Made by a program: the position numbers and the translations under genes. Below, in pieces: positions 31,732 through 43,404 of a DNA stretch of 64,000 bases (its first letter is position 1; each line of letters starts with the position of its first letter). This stretch comes from Bisporella sp. PMI_857 (lineage: Eukaryota; Ascomycota; Leotiomycetes; Helotiales; Helotiaceae), in the NCBI GenBank assembly GCA_021307315.1, contig JAJSPD010000022.1, forward strand, positions 310,001-374,000, in the 5' to 3' direction. The notes under the pieces are model-generated. The model saw only the letters and a program-made list of their open reading frames with translations. It did not search any database and was not told the origin of the DNA.

Positions 31732-33171
31732 CTAATCTGACCAAGGGTCATATCCAGTATCAGGATGTGGCCACCCAAGATCCTCTGCGATGTCAGACCA
31801 ATGCAAAACCTCTTCGCCTTCGTCGTCTGAGTCAGGGAAGGTGCGATAGCTGCCTCTACCCCTGGCCGTCACCATGTCATTCTTGGATTGCTTCTTTTGC
31901 CTTATTCTTTCCCGTTCTTTCTCTAACCGCAGCTCCTCGACTTTCTTGGCTTCAGCCCAGGCCTGGAATGCTTCCTTTTTTCGGGTACAGAATAGCACAA
32001 CCTCTCTCGTAGCCAAGACATCCTCCAAGCAATCGTGGATGGCCCCCTTATTCTTCCGGATTTCAACATTCACCAGTTCAGAGCAGAGTGTCTGTAATCC
32101 CCATCGAATGCGATGAATGCCAACAGCTTTTCTCGACAAGATCCCAGAATCCACAATACGGGGATGGATCATCCTCAAGGCATCTAGGTCGTGCTCTAAT
32201 GCATGGCCGACAATGATAGTATTGCTATCAATATACTTCCACAGCTCTGACCGAGCTCCTTCCCAGCCCCACAGCGCCTGCCCTTGCCGAATCGCATTTT
32301 CAAGTGTACTCTTCGATATGCCATGAATTGAAGACCGTATTTGGGTTATGGGTTCTCGGGGACACACATATCGGTTAAGAAGTACCGCGCCAGTAAAATA
32401 GTCAGTAACGCAAAGTAAAATCGCTTCACTCGCTCCACCAGCAACCCCTGCCATTTCACAGTCAAGGGCCACCGCAAGGAATTTTGGCTCCGCGGAGGCT
32501 GGTGGGGTTTGCCGGAAGTCTTCGTGTTTAATCGCGCGTAGAGGTATTTGGAAATCGTGCGTTGGTGAGGTCTTACAGCCTCGTCCCCCGTTACTGCAGC
32601 ATTTATACGGCCTTTTTGAGTTCTGCAACATTTCAAAGTATAAGCATTTTCTGACATTGACCCTTTTACAATAAAACGCACCCATTTATTTCGCTTGTAT
32701 AGGTGGAAGATACACTCTCGACCGGCCGCGTTCTTTTCTTGGCCTATACTAATTTAGTTCAACCGCTATAGTCAATAGGGGAAACCTACTATTGCAGCGC
32801 TTGCATTTCCGTGAATTGGCATAATCTAACGAATTATATGAATGTATAATATAGCCGTTCTGCTCGAGCTCTATCGGCGTATGGCAATGTGCCGATAACG
32901 CATTGAGCACTGTAACATATTCAGACTCCACAATCACAGACCAGGGCACACCTTGAGGGGCGGTCTGAACCGCAGGTATTACTATCTGGGGAGTACTAGA
33001 GCTGGATATGATTACGCTTGGCGGTCGCCCATGTTCACGTGCCTGGGGCGTGGCCGGTTTAACTAGAGAAGCCGCTTGCTGTTTCTTGTGTATAGAGGAG
33101 TTTCGGATATGTTGATCTAGTTCTGTCTGTCCTTTGAACGACCTGTTACACGGCGCACAGTAGGCTAGCAT
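31732..33171 (-). CDS. DEDDh 3'-5' exonuclease with N-terminal zinc fingers
   Basis: RNase T/REXO-like RNA exonuclease. The 5' exon (Met at 33171) has a C2H2-type finger (YCAPCNRSFKGQTELDQHIR) and a later Cys pair (CKRC). The 3' exon starts near 32622 after TTTGAAATGTTGCAG and holds the exonuclease: ExoI ALDCEMAG, ExoII GHALEHDLDALR, ExoIII HDCLEDVLATRE, then a Lys/Glu-rich helix and an acidic C-terminus. The donor between them is not settled (about 32740-32800), so the middle of the model is uncertain. The longer upstream reading to 33297 runs into a solo LTR and is not part of the gene. Catalytic Asp/Glu/His are all present. Substrate unknown. Confidence 0.75.
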
Positions 33172-33213
33172 CGTAGTTGTATGGAGCCAGATTTGAGGTA
33201 CTAGTTTAGTTCG

Positions 33214-33396
33214 TGTCGGAATACCTACCACGTAGCAAAAGGCGTAGTAGCTGTGACAACGCTCTTGCTGGTGTGGTTCTGATATTTGTTGATTCATTCT
33301 AAGCTACGGCCGATTGCCAGGTAGATATATGTGATAGAAGATCCACAATTCCCTCGATCCGGTGGATCGCGTAAGCCATGTACATGCATTCCAACA
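33214..33396 (+). repeat. Solo LTR, TGTCGGAAT family (183 bp)
   Basis: Flanks gttcg and gtttg match at 4 of 5 bases. It sits directly upstream of the exonuclease start (33171), so it may affect that promoter. Confidence 0.8.
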
Positions 33397-34310
33397 GTTT
33401 GAGAAAGGATGTGAAGCTCTGAGCGGGCGTCTAGTTGTCTTACGCAAGGGGTGGTGCGTCCTTGCGTCAGTCACAATCAAGCCAAAGCCTGCCAAATGAT
33501 TACTGAAGGCGTGCGGGGTTATCTGTCACTAACCCAAAACCGTTAGTCAGTTCGAGTACGAGGCAATGTATCACGTCTGATCTGATCAACCTAGTCCCAG
33601 CCTCATTTGACGCTGGCGCGATTTGTTCCCACCCTCCCCTGTCTCCGCGATTGGGGCGTAGATTGCGCTAACCAACCCCCACAAAAAGAAACTTCCCCTG
33701 ACCACGTTGCACTTCTTAAAAATTAAAATTGAAATCATTTCTTGACCAGACCTACCTACTCTCAAGTCGCAAAGTCTTGTCGCAGCTCATTTCTACTTAC
33801 AGCTTCGCTGCGGGGACTTCAGGGAAAGACACGGTGACTTTGATGAACCAACTCTGAGGTGTTGGTGTTTTGCATTCGTCCGCTACCTGGCCGCCTGCAT
33901 ACAAGCCCTCCTGGACCTCCAACGAGACGATAGCTTTAGCGCCAGGTCTCATACGTACTACGTCTCCAACTAGTCAAAATAATGCAGATATTAAGTCGCT
34001 ACCTCAGAATCAGCAAATCAGTCGAGGAGAAGATACAATGCCTTATGTTGCATTTATTAATGTGGAAACCCGTCGGATTATCAAATGGATGCAGTCTCTA
34101 CGACGACCTGTCTTGCATATCATCCGTAATGCGCTGCATCTGTTAGAACATGGAATTCATAGTGACGATCAGAAGGTATTGGTAATGCAATTCAGGCTCT
34201 CTACCGCATGTGTCCGGCATACAGATCCGTAGTAATTTATGTGAGAAAAGTCTTCCGCGCTAGTGTTCTCTGCTTAGTCGGAGACATGTCAGCTACTTAG
34301 ATCCTCAAAT
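33397..34310. other. Intergenic; uncertain ORF and a repeated block
   Basis: An ORF at 33870-34232 (plus, 120 codons) has no recognised motif. Its 3' part lies in a block (about 34140-34310) repeated in inverse at 61490-61655, so it is probably not a gene. Confidence 0.4.
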
Positions 34311-35454
34311 CCAACATACATGCTTGGGACAGTGAATGCGAAGCCCCACCAGAGCAGGCAAATTGGCCCCAAACAAGGCAAGCACCAACTACATGACCAT
34401 AGACAGAGGACATGCGACAACAACAATTTTACGGAATGAACTGCCCAAGAACTAGAGCATAATAATTCCATTCGCGCTTCCGTCCATGTCGGTGATTGTG
34501 ATGGATCTCTGACTACCATGTTTCCTGTAGCGTACCCCAAGTATCCGTGCCATAATGAGCAATTTTACGGGCAATTGGATGTTGATTCCGCATACTTCAT
34601 AGTAGCGACATCTAATCGAAAAGTTCTCATCCAGCAGATCCCCGCTATGCTCTTCTAGAATTGGGATTCGCAACGCTGATTGTCTTATTCCCCCTTACCT
34701 TTTTCTACCGAGATTTTCAAAGAATACGTAAATGTGAAAGCCATCCATAATGATCTTGGCCGTCGTTTAAAAGTCGTTTTTGCTGCAGAATGACTGGATC
34801 AACTGGGGTGCGTAATCCCCTACCTGTCCTTAAACATTCTTTTCGCCGAGTTGGTTGCGAGCTGCTTCCACTCCAACGGTTCATCAAATCCAATATAGTA
34901 TATTGGCATCTCATCGCCATAGATAGCTTACACAAGACTTAGGTTAGGTTTGTCTTTGTAGCATTGAGTAATCGCCTTAATTCTAAGCTTACTGTTGCTG
35001 GGACAAGACGGAATTCTCGGAGCAACAGCACGCTTTCTTATCTCACCAACAAAAAGTAGGCGGGTTGTAGGCAACTGCCAAGCAATGGCGCTTCAGTTGC
35101 GGGGCCTGATTGCGCTTACCGAATATGGACGCCGATTTCAGTGAAACCGGCCTCCGCCTTACATAGAGGAGTGCCAGGGTGATGTGTCGAAAAGGAGCAA
35201 TATTATTACGATTGAGGATGAATTTCAAAGCGTTAGGCCCGGGTAGCCAGCGGAATTATTAATAATTCATCCCTTGTCGTGAAAAAACATGTGATGACTT
35301 AACTCGGCTCTCAACTACTCAAACACGTGATTTAGCCGCTTCCGGCTTGGCATTCGATTAATCCCGCGATTTTCAGCCACAAAGCCCCACCATGAAACTT
35401 TCTCCACCAACATATTGTTCACGGATTGTGGCCATATACTAAGATCTTAGATTA
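34311..35454. other. No supported gene
   Basis: Short minus-strand frames at 34289-34540, 34452-34673 and 34717-34935 do not join into a gene I can recognise. They may be remains of a decayed minus-strand gene. Confidence 0.35.
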
Positions 35455-35552
35455 TCGGATGGTAGGATTATAAGAAGGTGGGATTATAAGAAAGTAGGAT
35501 TATAGGAAGGTAGGATTGTTGGAAGATAGGATTATAGGAAGGAAGAATTACA
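35455..35552. repeat. Minisatellite of a 15-16-bp unit
   Basis: About six imperfect tandem copies of tagGATTATAgGAAGg with single-base variants. The sequence beyond (to about 35820) resembles LTR-like DNA but its ends were not fixed. Confidence 0.75.
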
Positions 35553-35889
35553 GTGCACAGACTCCTTTTAATGATAAAATGGAGAGTCTAGTCTTTTTAG
35601 TCTTTTTCTATTAATAAACATACGCTTTTAGTGGCCTAGGAATAGGCACCTTATATATATGAAGGCCCTTATATCTATTCTCTGCATCTCTTTGTTGATT
35701 GGTCGCTCTACTACATTACTTATCGTATTAAGACTTATCAATTTACAATATCTCGTCCTCTTCACAAGCCTCCTCTCAGTATTATCGGGGAAAATTCTAT
35801 TAGCGACTATATAGCCAAGCTGTCAAAATGAGATTCTTTGTTTTGCATCGATCACCTCTTTCCTCCTCCTCGCATCGTCTTCTACAGCG

Positions 35890-36087
35890 ATGACTCTCGA
35901 AACACGAGGTCGAATTTGCGGTCGTCAGATCCCCAATAGTTCAAAGGTAGCAATTGCTCTCCCGCACCTATATGGGATTGGGTGTTCGGTGGCCACGGCC
36001 ATCATACAGAAATGTGAGACTCAGGCCCCTCAATTGACTCAAGAAGAGATCGCAATGATTACAAAGGCAATTCAAAATACTAAGTAA
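35890..36087 (+). pseudogene. Possible fragment of a uS13-type ribosomal protein gene
   Basis: 65 codons. The spacing of G--IP, AL, YGIG and A--I (GRQIPNSSKVAIALPHLYG) followed by a Leu-X2-Glu-Glu helix matches the N-terminal half of uS13 (S13/S18) proteins. The C-terminal half with the basic tail is missing, so this would be a truncated duplicate, or a divergent organellar form whose remaining exons I cannot find. Assignment rests on a short motif only. Confidence 0.4.
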
Positions 36088-36346
36088 ACCGGATCAGCGG
36101 AAGGCGCAGCGCTTCTATCATCAAAGATTAAATAGACTTGAAAAAGGCAAAAAAACGTTGTTAGAGGTTGGATATGTACATTTTTACAGTTTTTATGCAG
36201 TTCAAAAATGCTTGCAAATTCAGAAAAGCATAGTGTTATACACCCGCGATCCGTGCAGTAACGTCCATCCCTGCGTGCCGGAAAAAATGACAGGTACTTT
36301 GACTTTAAGCATCTTAATTCTATTCACACCTCAATACCTCCTATAA

Positions 36347-36628
36347 TGTAAGGTGCAGAATATGTAGTGTGGCACAAGTCAACTCCAATTCATACAAAGA
36401 CTAATCTCTACCCCCTCTACTACAGTTCCAAGCCTCCTACTTGTACCCTTCGAGCTCCTGTCAGCCCTTTACGTGATCTAAACTTTAATATTGTTGAGCA
36501 CTTGTTGAACTCTTGGTGTATTATGGAGCCGGAAGCCTTGATTTTCACGTATAACCTTTATTTCCTCACCAACATATGATATGTAGCCTAGAACCTGATC
36601 CTTACATGTGATAATTTGGCACCTGACA
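36347..36628 (-). repeat. Solo LTR, TGTCAGGTGCC family, inverted
   Basis: Reverse of 30869-31152 along most of its length. No matching flanking duplication found. Confidence 0.75.
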
Positions 36629-36755
36629 TGACATGCTGTACGTCCTGATCTTGATGCTCGGGTACGTGGTTTCGGCTTAGAATTGCTTGATATTTCACCC
36701 AAAATTTGGCGCTTTCTAGGTACCCTTTCATGCTTTCTCTCTTTGCAAGCATAAC

Positions 36756-37002
36756 TGTAATAACTCAAGCTGAACAGGGATCTCGATCCGTAGATCCAGG
36801 TGGAAGGACTCAAAGGTGTGAACAACTATCAATTGCTATAACTAAGAGAACAAGCTACAGACAGAAGAAGGGAAGGAAAGCAGCGCTCTATATACAGGAA
36901 GCTGGCCGGAGGCCTGTATAAGCGAGCTTTTAGGATGTCCGGTGCGTCCGAGCTATGGGGTGTCCGGTGCTGAGCTCCGTCTAAAGAGTCAGGGCCGTGA
37001 CA
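36756..37002 (+). repeat. Solo LTR, TGTAACAACTC family (247 bp), TSD ATAAC
   Basis: TGTAATAACTCAAGC...GGCCGTGACA, with ATAAC at 36751-36755 and 37003-37007. Confidence 0.88.
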
Positions 37003-37148
37003 ATAACAGTCTTGACAACCACCTAAGTATTTTAATTTGTGCTCTGAATCGAGATTTTGTAGTATTTGAGCTTTCCTTTTTCGTAGAGCCTGCTGAGCTT
37101 TTTGTAATAAAGCTGAATGCAGCTCTTTCCTGAACGCTTGTTGCGTAA

Positions 37149-37219
37149 TTGTAATAGTTAGGGTCGGTTACAGGCTGTAAGCGAACCATCAGGGAAACGA
37201 AAGCTAGATGATGGCTAGC
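37149..37219 (-). repeat. Partial LTR related to 59703-60079, cut by the next LTR
   Basis: tgtaatagttagggtcggttacaggctgtaagcgaaccatcag is the inverse of the right end of 59703-60079. It is interrupted at 37220. Confidence 0.55.
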
Positions 37220-37422
37220 TGTCAGGTGCCAGGATGTCATGTGCTAAGGGGCAATGAAGGGGGCTCGGTAAAGGCACTGAGACTTGGCATGTATGGGCAC
37301 GTGAGGAGTCGCCAGGGGTTTGGAGGGTATAAGTAGAGGACTCGGGGCGTATTAGGAAGGGTAGAGATTAGTCTTCGTATCAATATAAGTTGATTTGTGC
37401 CACACTACTCCAGCACCTTACA
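37220..37422 (+). repeat. Solo LTR, TGTCAGGTGCC family (203 bp)
   Basis: TGTCAGGTGCCAGG...AGCACCTTACA. Flanks ctagc and ctcag do not match exactly. Confidence 0.7.
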
Positions 37423-37560
37423 CTCAGCTAGTGGCGAAATAAAGAAATTTCGGTTGAGCTTTGTAGTAAACTGAACGTACGCTTGCGAAATGTTACGCGA
37501 ATATACCTTAGTTTCGGTATTTAAAAATATAGCTGCAAAGCAAAAGATAAAGCGCTGACT

Positions 37561-37783
37561 TGTAACAACTCAAGCTGAACAGGGATCTCGATCCGTAGAT
37601 CAGGTAGAAGGACTCAGAGGTGTGAACAACTATCAATTGTTATAACTAAGAGAACAAGCTACGCACAGAAAAAGGGAAGGAAAGCAGCGCTCTATATACA
37701 GGAAGCTGGCCGGAGGCCAGTATAGGCGAGCTCTAGGGTGTCTGGTGCTGAGCTTCGTCCGAGAAGAAGTCAGGACCGTGACA
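37561..37783 (+). repeat. Solo LTR, TGTAACAACTC family (223 bp), TSD TGACT
   Basis: TGTAACAACTCAAGC...GGACCGTGACA, with TGACT at 37556-37560 and 37784-37788. Confidence 0.88.
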
Positions 37784-37841
37784 TGACTGACGCATTGAAT
37801 AGTTGGTGATTGCGTTTGTACGAGACTTTTTTCTAGGTCAT

Positions 37842-38021
37842 TGTCGGAATACCTACCACGTAGCAAAAGGCGTAGTGGCTGTGACTACGCTCTTGCTTGT
37901 ATGGTTATGATATTCGTTGATTCCCCTAAGCTACGGCCTATTGCCAGGTAGATATATGTGATAGGAGACCCACAATCCTCGCGATATGGAACGCGTGAAA
38001 CTATGTACATGCATTCCAACA
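37842..38021 (+). repeat. Solo LTR, TGTCGGAAT family (180 bp)
   Basis: Nearly identical to 62601-62782. Flanks do not match, so a rearranged or truncated insertion. Confidence 0.8.
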
Positions 38022-38049
38022 AGAGAGGACTGTGAGAAGAAATTCATCA

Positions 38050-38400
38050 ACGTTGGTTAATATTTGATTTTGATTAATACTAGCTTTGATTTGATTTGAT
38101 TAATAAGTTAATTAATCAAATCAAATCAGAACGGTAATCAACTTTTTATAAATAAATATTTAACTGGTAATTGTATGTTATAAATATACTGTTAAGTCAC
38201 CTGACTGATCAGGTGACGCATAGTTGCGGTTAGCATGTTGTCCGTGCGTAAAGAAGCATTTTACTCGCGCACAAAATCTTGACCGCCTTTTTAATTTGGT
38301 CACCGCCTTCCTAATTTAGCATTAATCAATGATTCATCTGATTTGATTTTGATTGACAAGCCTATTAATCAATTAATCAAATCACTTCTCACACTGTTCA
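38050..38400. repeat. AT-rich low-complexity tract
   Basis: Irregular repeats of tttgat, gattaat and aatcaaat with inverse pairs. No coding potential. Confidence 0.6.
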
Positions 38401-38475
38401 GAGAGGAAAATGGGATCTGGGCTCACGGGTGTACGAAGAGGGTGAATGCAGCGTGTCCCCCATCTTCATCGGCCT

Positions 38476-39294
38476 TTATACATCGAGTACCGTGGTGCTC
38501 TCGCAGTTTGTCTCCGTTGTCGTCGTTGCATTTTTCGGCATGTATTTAAAGTCGTTTGGCAACCACCCAAAATGGCCTTTGGGACTCGTTCCTAGTCCGC
38601 CGCCTTTCTCTTCCGTTGACTTCCATTCCACAAGTCCCAACCCATTCTCCTCAAAATCAAAAACTCTGTAATCTGCATTGCCGAATTTCCTTTGGCAAAT
38701 TCCCACCCGCATGAAGCCGTCATGACTTATTACAGCAATCACTTTCTCCTTACGCTCGTATAGCATTGTTCTGGCCACAATCCCTCGCTCAGTCAGCGCC
38801 TTTTGTGAGAATTCGTAAAGTCCTTCCTTTGCTGGAAATACAGGATCCATTTGCGTCCAGTCGAACTGTGGAAACCCCTTCTCAAGTTCAGCCACTGGCC
38901 GTCCGATGTCGATGTTGTTTACTGTGTTCTCCTGCCACTCTGCTTGGGGGATTGCAGGAACGCCTTCTTTCATCAGCCAGCCGAGAGAGTTGTCTGCGGT
39001 TTGAAGAGCCCGTGTCATCGGGGACACGACTATGAGGCCTATTTCTTGCGATAGAGGAAAGGCTTGAAGCGACTCAGAGAGTGCTGCGCATTGCGTTTGT
39101 TTTCCGAATTCTGTGAGAGGCGGGTCGCGAACAGTGTAGTCCTGTGAGGGATGGTTAGATTTCTATACATCGGCGTAGAGGGAAAAACTTATTCGAGATG
39201 TCTGTCATGGTCAGCAGGCATCTCCAATTAAAGAATGATGGCATGTACTATGTAAAGCTTCAGCATGTCTGATCAAGATGATGGTTGGAGGCAT
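38476..39294 (-). CDS. Histidine phosphatase (phosphoglycerate-mutase-like) protein
   Basis: Exon 1 (39249-39294) encodes the start MPPTIILIRHAEALH, with the catalytic His in RHA. Exon 2 (38476 to about 39141) holds DPPLTEFG, the SPMTRALQTA segment and the second active-site His (VISHDGF). Likely a broad-specificity phosphatase of the two-histidine superfamily. The proposed intron (39142-39248, GTACAT...CTCACAG) joins in the wrong phase (1 to 0), so the true splice site differs or a small indel broke the gene. RHA instead of RHG is common in fungal members. Substrate unknown. Confidence 0.7.
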
Positions 39295-39672
39295 CTTGAT
39301 CGTGGTTCCGAAAAAGCAGATAGTCGGCTGCTGGAGAACAACAAATAGCACAAGGTTGATTTTGCCAAGAATGCGAATATTCAAATATGAATTAAAAATA
39401 TGGCCTTGGACTGGCTGCATTTCATGGCCTTTTGGGACGATAAAGAAGAACAATTAAAGCGGTTGGTGCTGCAAAGCGTGAAAAGTTCTATGCATGGAAG
39501 TACAGCATATACGTAGCGCGCAGGTAGATTTCATCCTGCATCGTATGCATTGCTCTTTCGGCTCCATTCCCTTCCTTAACGCTTGACCTATTTGATGCTC
39601 ATTCTCTCCAAGCGTTCGAGAGCAACTCCGTCGATTTTCTGAAGCCGGCCTGTCCACGAAGAAATTTCCAAG

Positions 39673-41574
39673 ATGCCTCCTCCTTCATTGGCCAATAATC
39701 ACGTGTCAAACGAACCATCCCGTGATAACGCTAGCCTGAGATCAGACTTCGAAGTGTACAAGGAACTGCAGCAAAACGAAATCAGAATCGTAGAGATCGA
39801 TCCAGTTACAGCAGACTCTCGGTCTGAACAAGTCTCAGGTCGCCTTACCCACGTCCCACGGGACAAACCTCCCGCTTACCAAGCTTTATCTTACGCCTGG
39901 GGAAGGCCATCTGAGCGAGAGAAAGGTTATATCCTTCTCGATGGGATCAAACACCCGGTCACTAGCACCTTGGAGGCTGCTCTTCGCAGACTTCGGCACG
40001 AGGATGGTCAAAAGAAGTTGCTCATCTGGGTAGATGCACTCTGTATCAACCAAAAGAATCTTGGCGAAAAGGCCAGAGAGGTACAAAGGATGCGGCCAAT
40101 CTACCAGCGAGCAGAACAAGTTTCGGTCTGGCTGGGCGAACACTCAGAGAATAGCCCACTCGCATGGAAGCTTTTGAAGGAGCTTCATGTCACATCGGAT
40201 CTAACGACGGTCATACAGAGTCCCAGGCTGAGAGCATTCGACGCTTTAAAAGACCTATTCCGTAGAGAATATTGGTGGCGAATTTGGGTTGTGCAAGAAG
40301 TCAATTCGAACGAGAACACTGTTGTGTATTGTGGAGAAGATCACATGTCCTGGTCAGATCTCTTGCAGGTTTCCGGAAGAATTGAGAAAGCTACGAGAAT
40401 TATATTGGATGCAGTTTATCACGATCAGCCTCACTCCGTCTACATTCTTACATCAGGTGGCCCCAGGAACCTAAGGATCCAAAGGCACTCAAATACCACA
40501 GCGGATGAGACGAAACTGCCTCCATTGGTTGATCTACTATACTTGCATGAGAGTAAGTTTTCTTCTGAGGATGTCGACAAAGTATATGCCCTAGTTGGAC
40601 TGTCATTAGATCGGGAGACATTTGGGGCCATTGACTACAGCCTTCCAGCACGCCTTGTATATATTCACACTGCTAAATACATCATCACCCAAACGAAGTG
40701 CCTCAATGTCATTTGTCGTCATAACAATGATGGCAACCCCTTGTCGCTTCCATCTTGGGTCCCGGACTGGCAGCGTAGACTTCTGTTCCCCCATCACCGA
40801 GTCATGCACTTGCAAATTCGAGAGCCTCCGTATGAAGCGGCTGGAGCAACGAAAGCTAAATTCTCTTGGCCGCCATGGGTGAATAACTCGGAGGTCTTAC
40901 AAGCATCAGGCTTCACAGTCTGTACCATCAAGGACGCTGCGCACCCTTTCTATTGCCCAATCGATGAACGAGATATTGGACCGACGTTGGCAGCATTTCA
41001 TGGCTGGTGGGAGTTCTTCGCCAAAGCCAAAGGCTCCACTATCGATGACTGTGAAGCATTCCAGAGGACCTTCTGTGGTGGAGCGTGGGCACCACGATAC
41101 GAGGAGTTTCGACGGGAAGATCCTTCTCAACGTGTTTCCCAGTTCGTCAGGCTCCTTTTGAAAATGTTCCCACGCCTAACAGATGGTATGCCTCCTATAC
41201 CGACCACGCCTCTCGAAGAGGGAATCGATGAAGTTGAGCTTGAGAAAAGAGCGAAAGGGACAGTGGCAGCGGCTGCTCTTCGAATGCATGGTAAGCGGCT
41301 AGTTGTGACCGAGAGCAAGCTGGTCGGTTTCGCACCAATGGCAGCTAGAGCTGGTGACAAGATTGTGGTCTTGTTTGGGTGCAACTACCCTGTAGTTCTG
41401 CGCCAAATGGAACCGAAAGTGAAAGACTTGCAAGTGGATGGCAAGTTCTATAGAGGTGAATGTATGAGCTGGGCACTGATAGGTGAGATCTATGTGGATG
41501 GGATTATGTATGGTGCAGCTATGCGGAACTTAAATGCTGGAAAATATATAGAGGAAAGTTATTACATCCATTGA
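39673..41574 (+). CDS. HET-domain protein, full length
   Basis: 633 codons, single exon, intact. HET domain about residues 70-220: YQALSYAWG, LIWVDALCINQ, EVQRMRPIYQRAEQVSVWLG, then REYWWRIWVVQEV and the VYALVGLS segment that often follows HET. The C-terminal half (about 350-633) is typical in length for the family and contains a Trp-rich stretch and a closing region (GDKIVVLFGCNYPVVLR), common in HET proteins. Expected role: incompatibility-triggered cell death effector. Distinct from the shorter HET gene at 22858, so not a recent tandem copy. A copy of the dispersed short repeat lies 100 bp downstream. Confidence 0.93.
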   Translation: MPPPSLANNHVSNEPSRDNASLRSDFEVYKELQQNEIRIVEIDPVTADSRSEQVSGRLTHVPRDKPPAYQALSYAWGRPSEREKGYILLDGIKHPVTSTLEAALRRLRHEDGQKKLLIWVDALCINQKNLGEKAREVQRMRPIYQRAEQVSVWLGEHSENSPLAWKLLKELHVTSDLTTVIQSPRLRAFDALKDLFRREYWWRIWVVQEVNSNENTVVYCGEDHMSWSDLLQVSGRIEKATRIILDAVYHDQPHSVYILTSGGPRNLRIQRHSNTTADETKLPPLVDLLYLHESKFSSEDVDKVYALVGLSLDRETFGAIDYSLPARLVYIHTAKYIITQTKCLNVICRHNNDGNPLSLPSWVPDWQRRLLFPHHRVMHLQIREPPYEAAGATKAKFSWPPWVNNSEVLQASGFTVCTIKDAAHPFYCPIDERDIGPTLAAFHGWWEFFAKAKGSTIDDCEAFQRTFCGGAWAPRYEEFRREDPSQRVSQFVRLLLKMFPRLTDGMPPIPTTPLEEGIDEVELEKRAKGTVAAAALRMHGKRLVVTESKLVGFAPMAARAGDKIVVLFGCNYPVVLRQMEPKVKDLQVDGKFYRGECMSWALIGEIYVDGIMYGAAMRNLNAGKYIEESYYIH

Positions 41575-41675
41575 TATAATGAAACTTCCTCATAGTATGT
41601 ACTGTAGAGTGTGCACATCTAATACTGTAGCTTGGCAATTAGCAGTGGGTACGGAAGTACCTTAAGAGTATAACG

Positions 41676-41770
41676 GGGGCAGGGGTACACAGCCACAAGT
41701 GTCTGAAAATGGACCCTGCTAAAAATAATTAACTAAAAAACTAGCGAAACTCAATTCGCCTTCTACTGTA
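41676..41770 (+). repeat. Dispersed short repeat
   Basis: Shares gtacacagccacaagtgtctg...ctgctaaaaataattaactaaaaa...aattcgccttctactgta with 29926, 44290 (inverted) and 48690/49106. Confidence 0.65.
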
Positions 41771-41953
41771 TATTACCTTATTTTATTTTTCAGCGTACAG
41801 GAAGGGCAAAGTCTCTATATTTATCAAGATACTAAGGAGAGTTATGGCATATAGTTATTCCGGGCCGACGACCATCCTTAAACCACTTCTAATTAATCTT
41901 GTTTATTATAACTCGTACCGTATACCTCAAAAACATTATCAACCATTCCAGTC

Positions 41954-43347
41954 ATGGGTGACTCTTGCCGTATATGTGGCGTGATTTTAGCGCCCCGTGA
42001 CAGCGACCATCCTCCTTGGAGCAAATATATCCGCGCATGTTCGTTTCCCATTGATCAAGAAAGATAACCTACTTACGTCAACCTCTAACAGTATGTTCTT
42101 TTCAATCTCTTCAAATCTTGAGCGACAAGGGCTACATTGAGGACGATGAATTTTACTTTTTCTACCAATATGAAAACCAACGATTTGAAGATGGACGCGC
42201 TGTACTAGGCACAAACGATCACTTTTGCTATCCGTTTCATGCCGCTTGCTGGACTCTACTCAAGGAGAGAGACAAAAAAGGACTTCTTAATTGTAATATT
42301 GTGGCCTTGTTTAGCATATTTTGGAGTGCTCATTATCACGCACCTTCCCGTGCCCTGAGGTGGGGACACGACTATCACTTCCAAGATATTTTAAATGCTT
42401 GTTCAAGCGAAGAAATCAAAAAGATTGTCAAGAAGACATCATAGCCAAATATAAGGCCAACGTGGCCGACCCTCTAAAATTTAGCTTTCCGAAAGAAGCG
42501 GCATGGAAGCAAAGGCGGACGCGCTTCATTTACAAGAAAGTCGATTTCCTTCTTTATATTGGCGTTGACATTCTAACGTCTCGTAGTTTACCACAAACTA
42601 TATTACAAGTAGTCGGTTTCCACAGCTGCTAACTAATCCAGAATCATCACTGGACTGCGTTTCTTATGAAGCTTCGAGCGGCGGTTATATAGCTGGTTTT
42701 TGCGGCAGCTTTTCGGTAAATGGTCTATATTCTCCTAGTTCAAAACATGAAATGGCTAATCTTCGCCGCAGGATCCACGTAAACAATTACATTGCTTTGG
42801 GATCACTTCAGCGACCACGGGAATCTTCTAAGTCTGCCTGGTCACTCCCAAAGACCTTCTTATCTTCTCAAACCCAGCTCTAAGAAATGCCCCTTGATGA
42901 TTTCAAGAGCCACGGCCAGCAAAGATCCTGCCTCTTGCTTAATATGGTATACCATTCGGTTCAGGCATCTGTAATCCAGTCGTGATAAGGTACCGGCGTG
43001 CCGGACAGGTTACTGGGATCCTCTTCCGCTCAAGCAATGATAAGAGCCACCCCGACCTCTTTAGCCAATGGTCAGGTCCTGGGAGAACATATGATCTTGA
43101 AGAAAACGAATAGATTGTGAGCTTGGGCATAATTATGGCTGAGCCTACCAACAAACCAAAGGCACGCCTCAGGCTGCTGCAGATCGCAGGGATAACTGTG
43201 GTGACAAAGCAAAGGAGTATTAGCTGGAGGCCGGGTGGCTTGTTTGTTTTTGAACGAAAGCCTAAAAACAACGAGGATCAAGTGGTAGAATTAGTCTGGG
43301 ACTATAACGCTGTGTTTGACCGGGTCAAATGTATACACGACAAGTAG
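41954..43347 (+). pseudogene. Decayed fungal gene of a C..CG / PFH-CW family (F-box-like)
   Basis: 41954-42070 gives MGDSCRICGVIL...W, and 42118-42444 gives GTNDHFCYPFHAACWTLL. This pairing of a Cys pair with PFH-CW is seen in many fungal F-box-type proteins (from memory). Between them the same frame carries TAA at two places where CAA would fit (RxPTYVNLxQ), as expected from C-to-T change. Later frames (42449-42632, 43117-43347) may be its tail but match nothing I can name. Confidence 0.4.
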
Positions 43348-43404
43348 AGCAAAATAGCCCATTGAAACACAATCAGATAAGCCCCTCTTCTATCATCCTT
43401 TTAA

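Noticed and set aside
33172..33297. N-terminal extension of the exonuclease ORF
   Set aside because: The sequence from 33214 onward belongs to a solo LTR; the Met at 33171 directly precedes the zinc finger.
33870..34232. 120-codon ORF as a gene
   Set aside because: No motif, and its 3' part is a dispersed repeat also found at 61490-61655.
35455..35552. CRISPR-like array
   Set aside because: Units are contiguous with no unique spacers; a minisatellite in a eukaryote.
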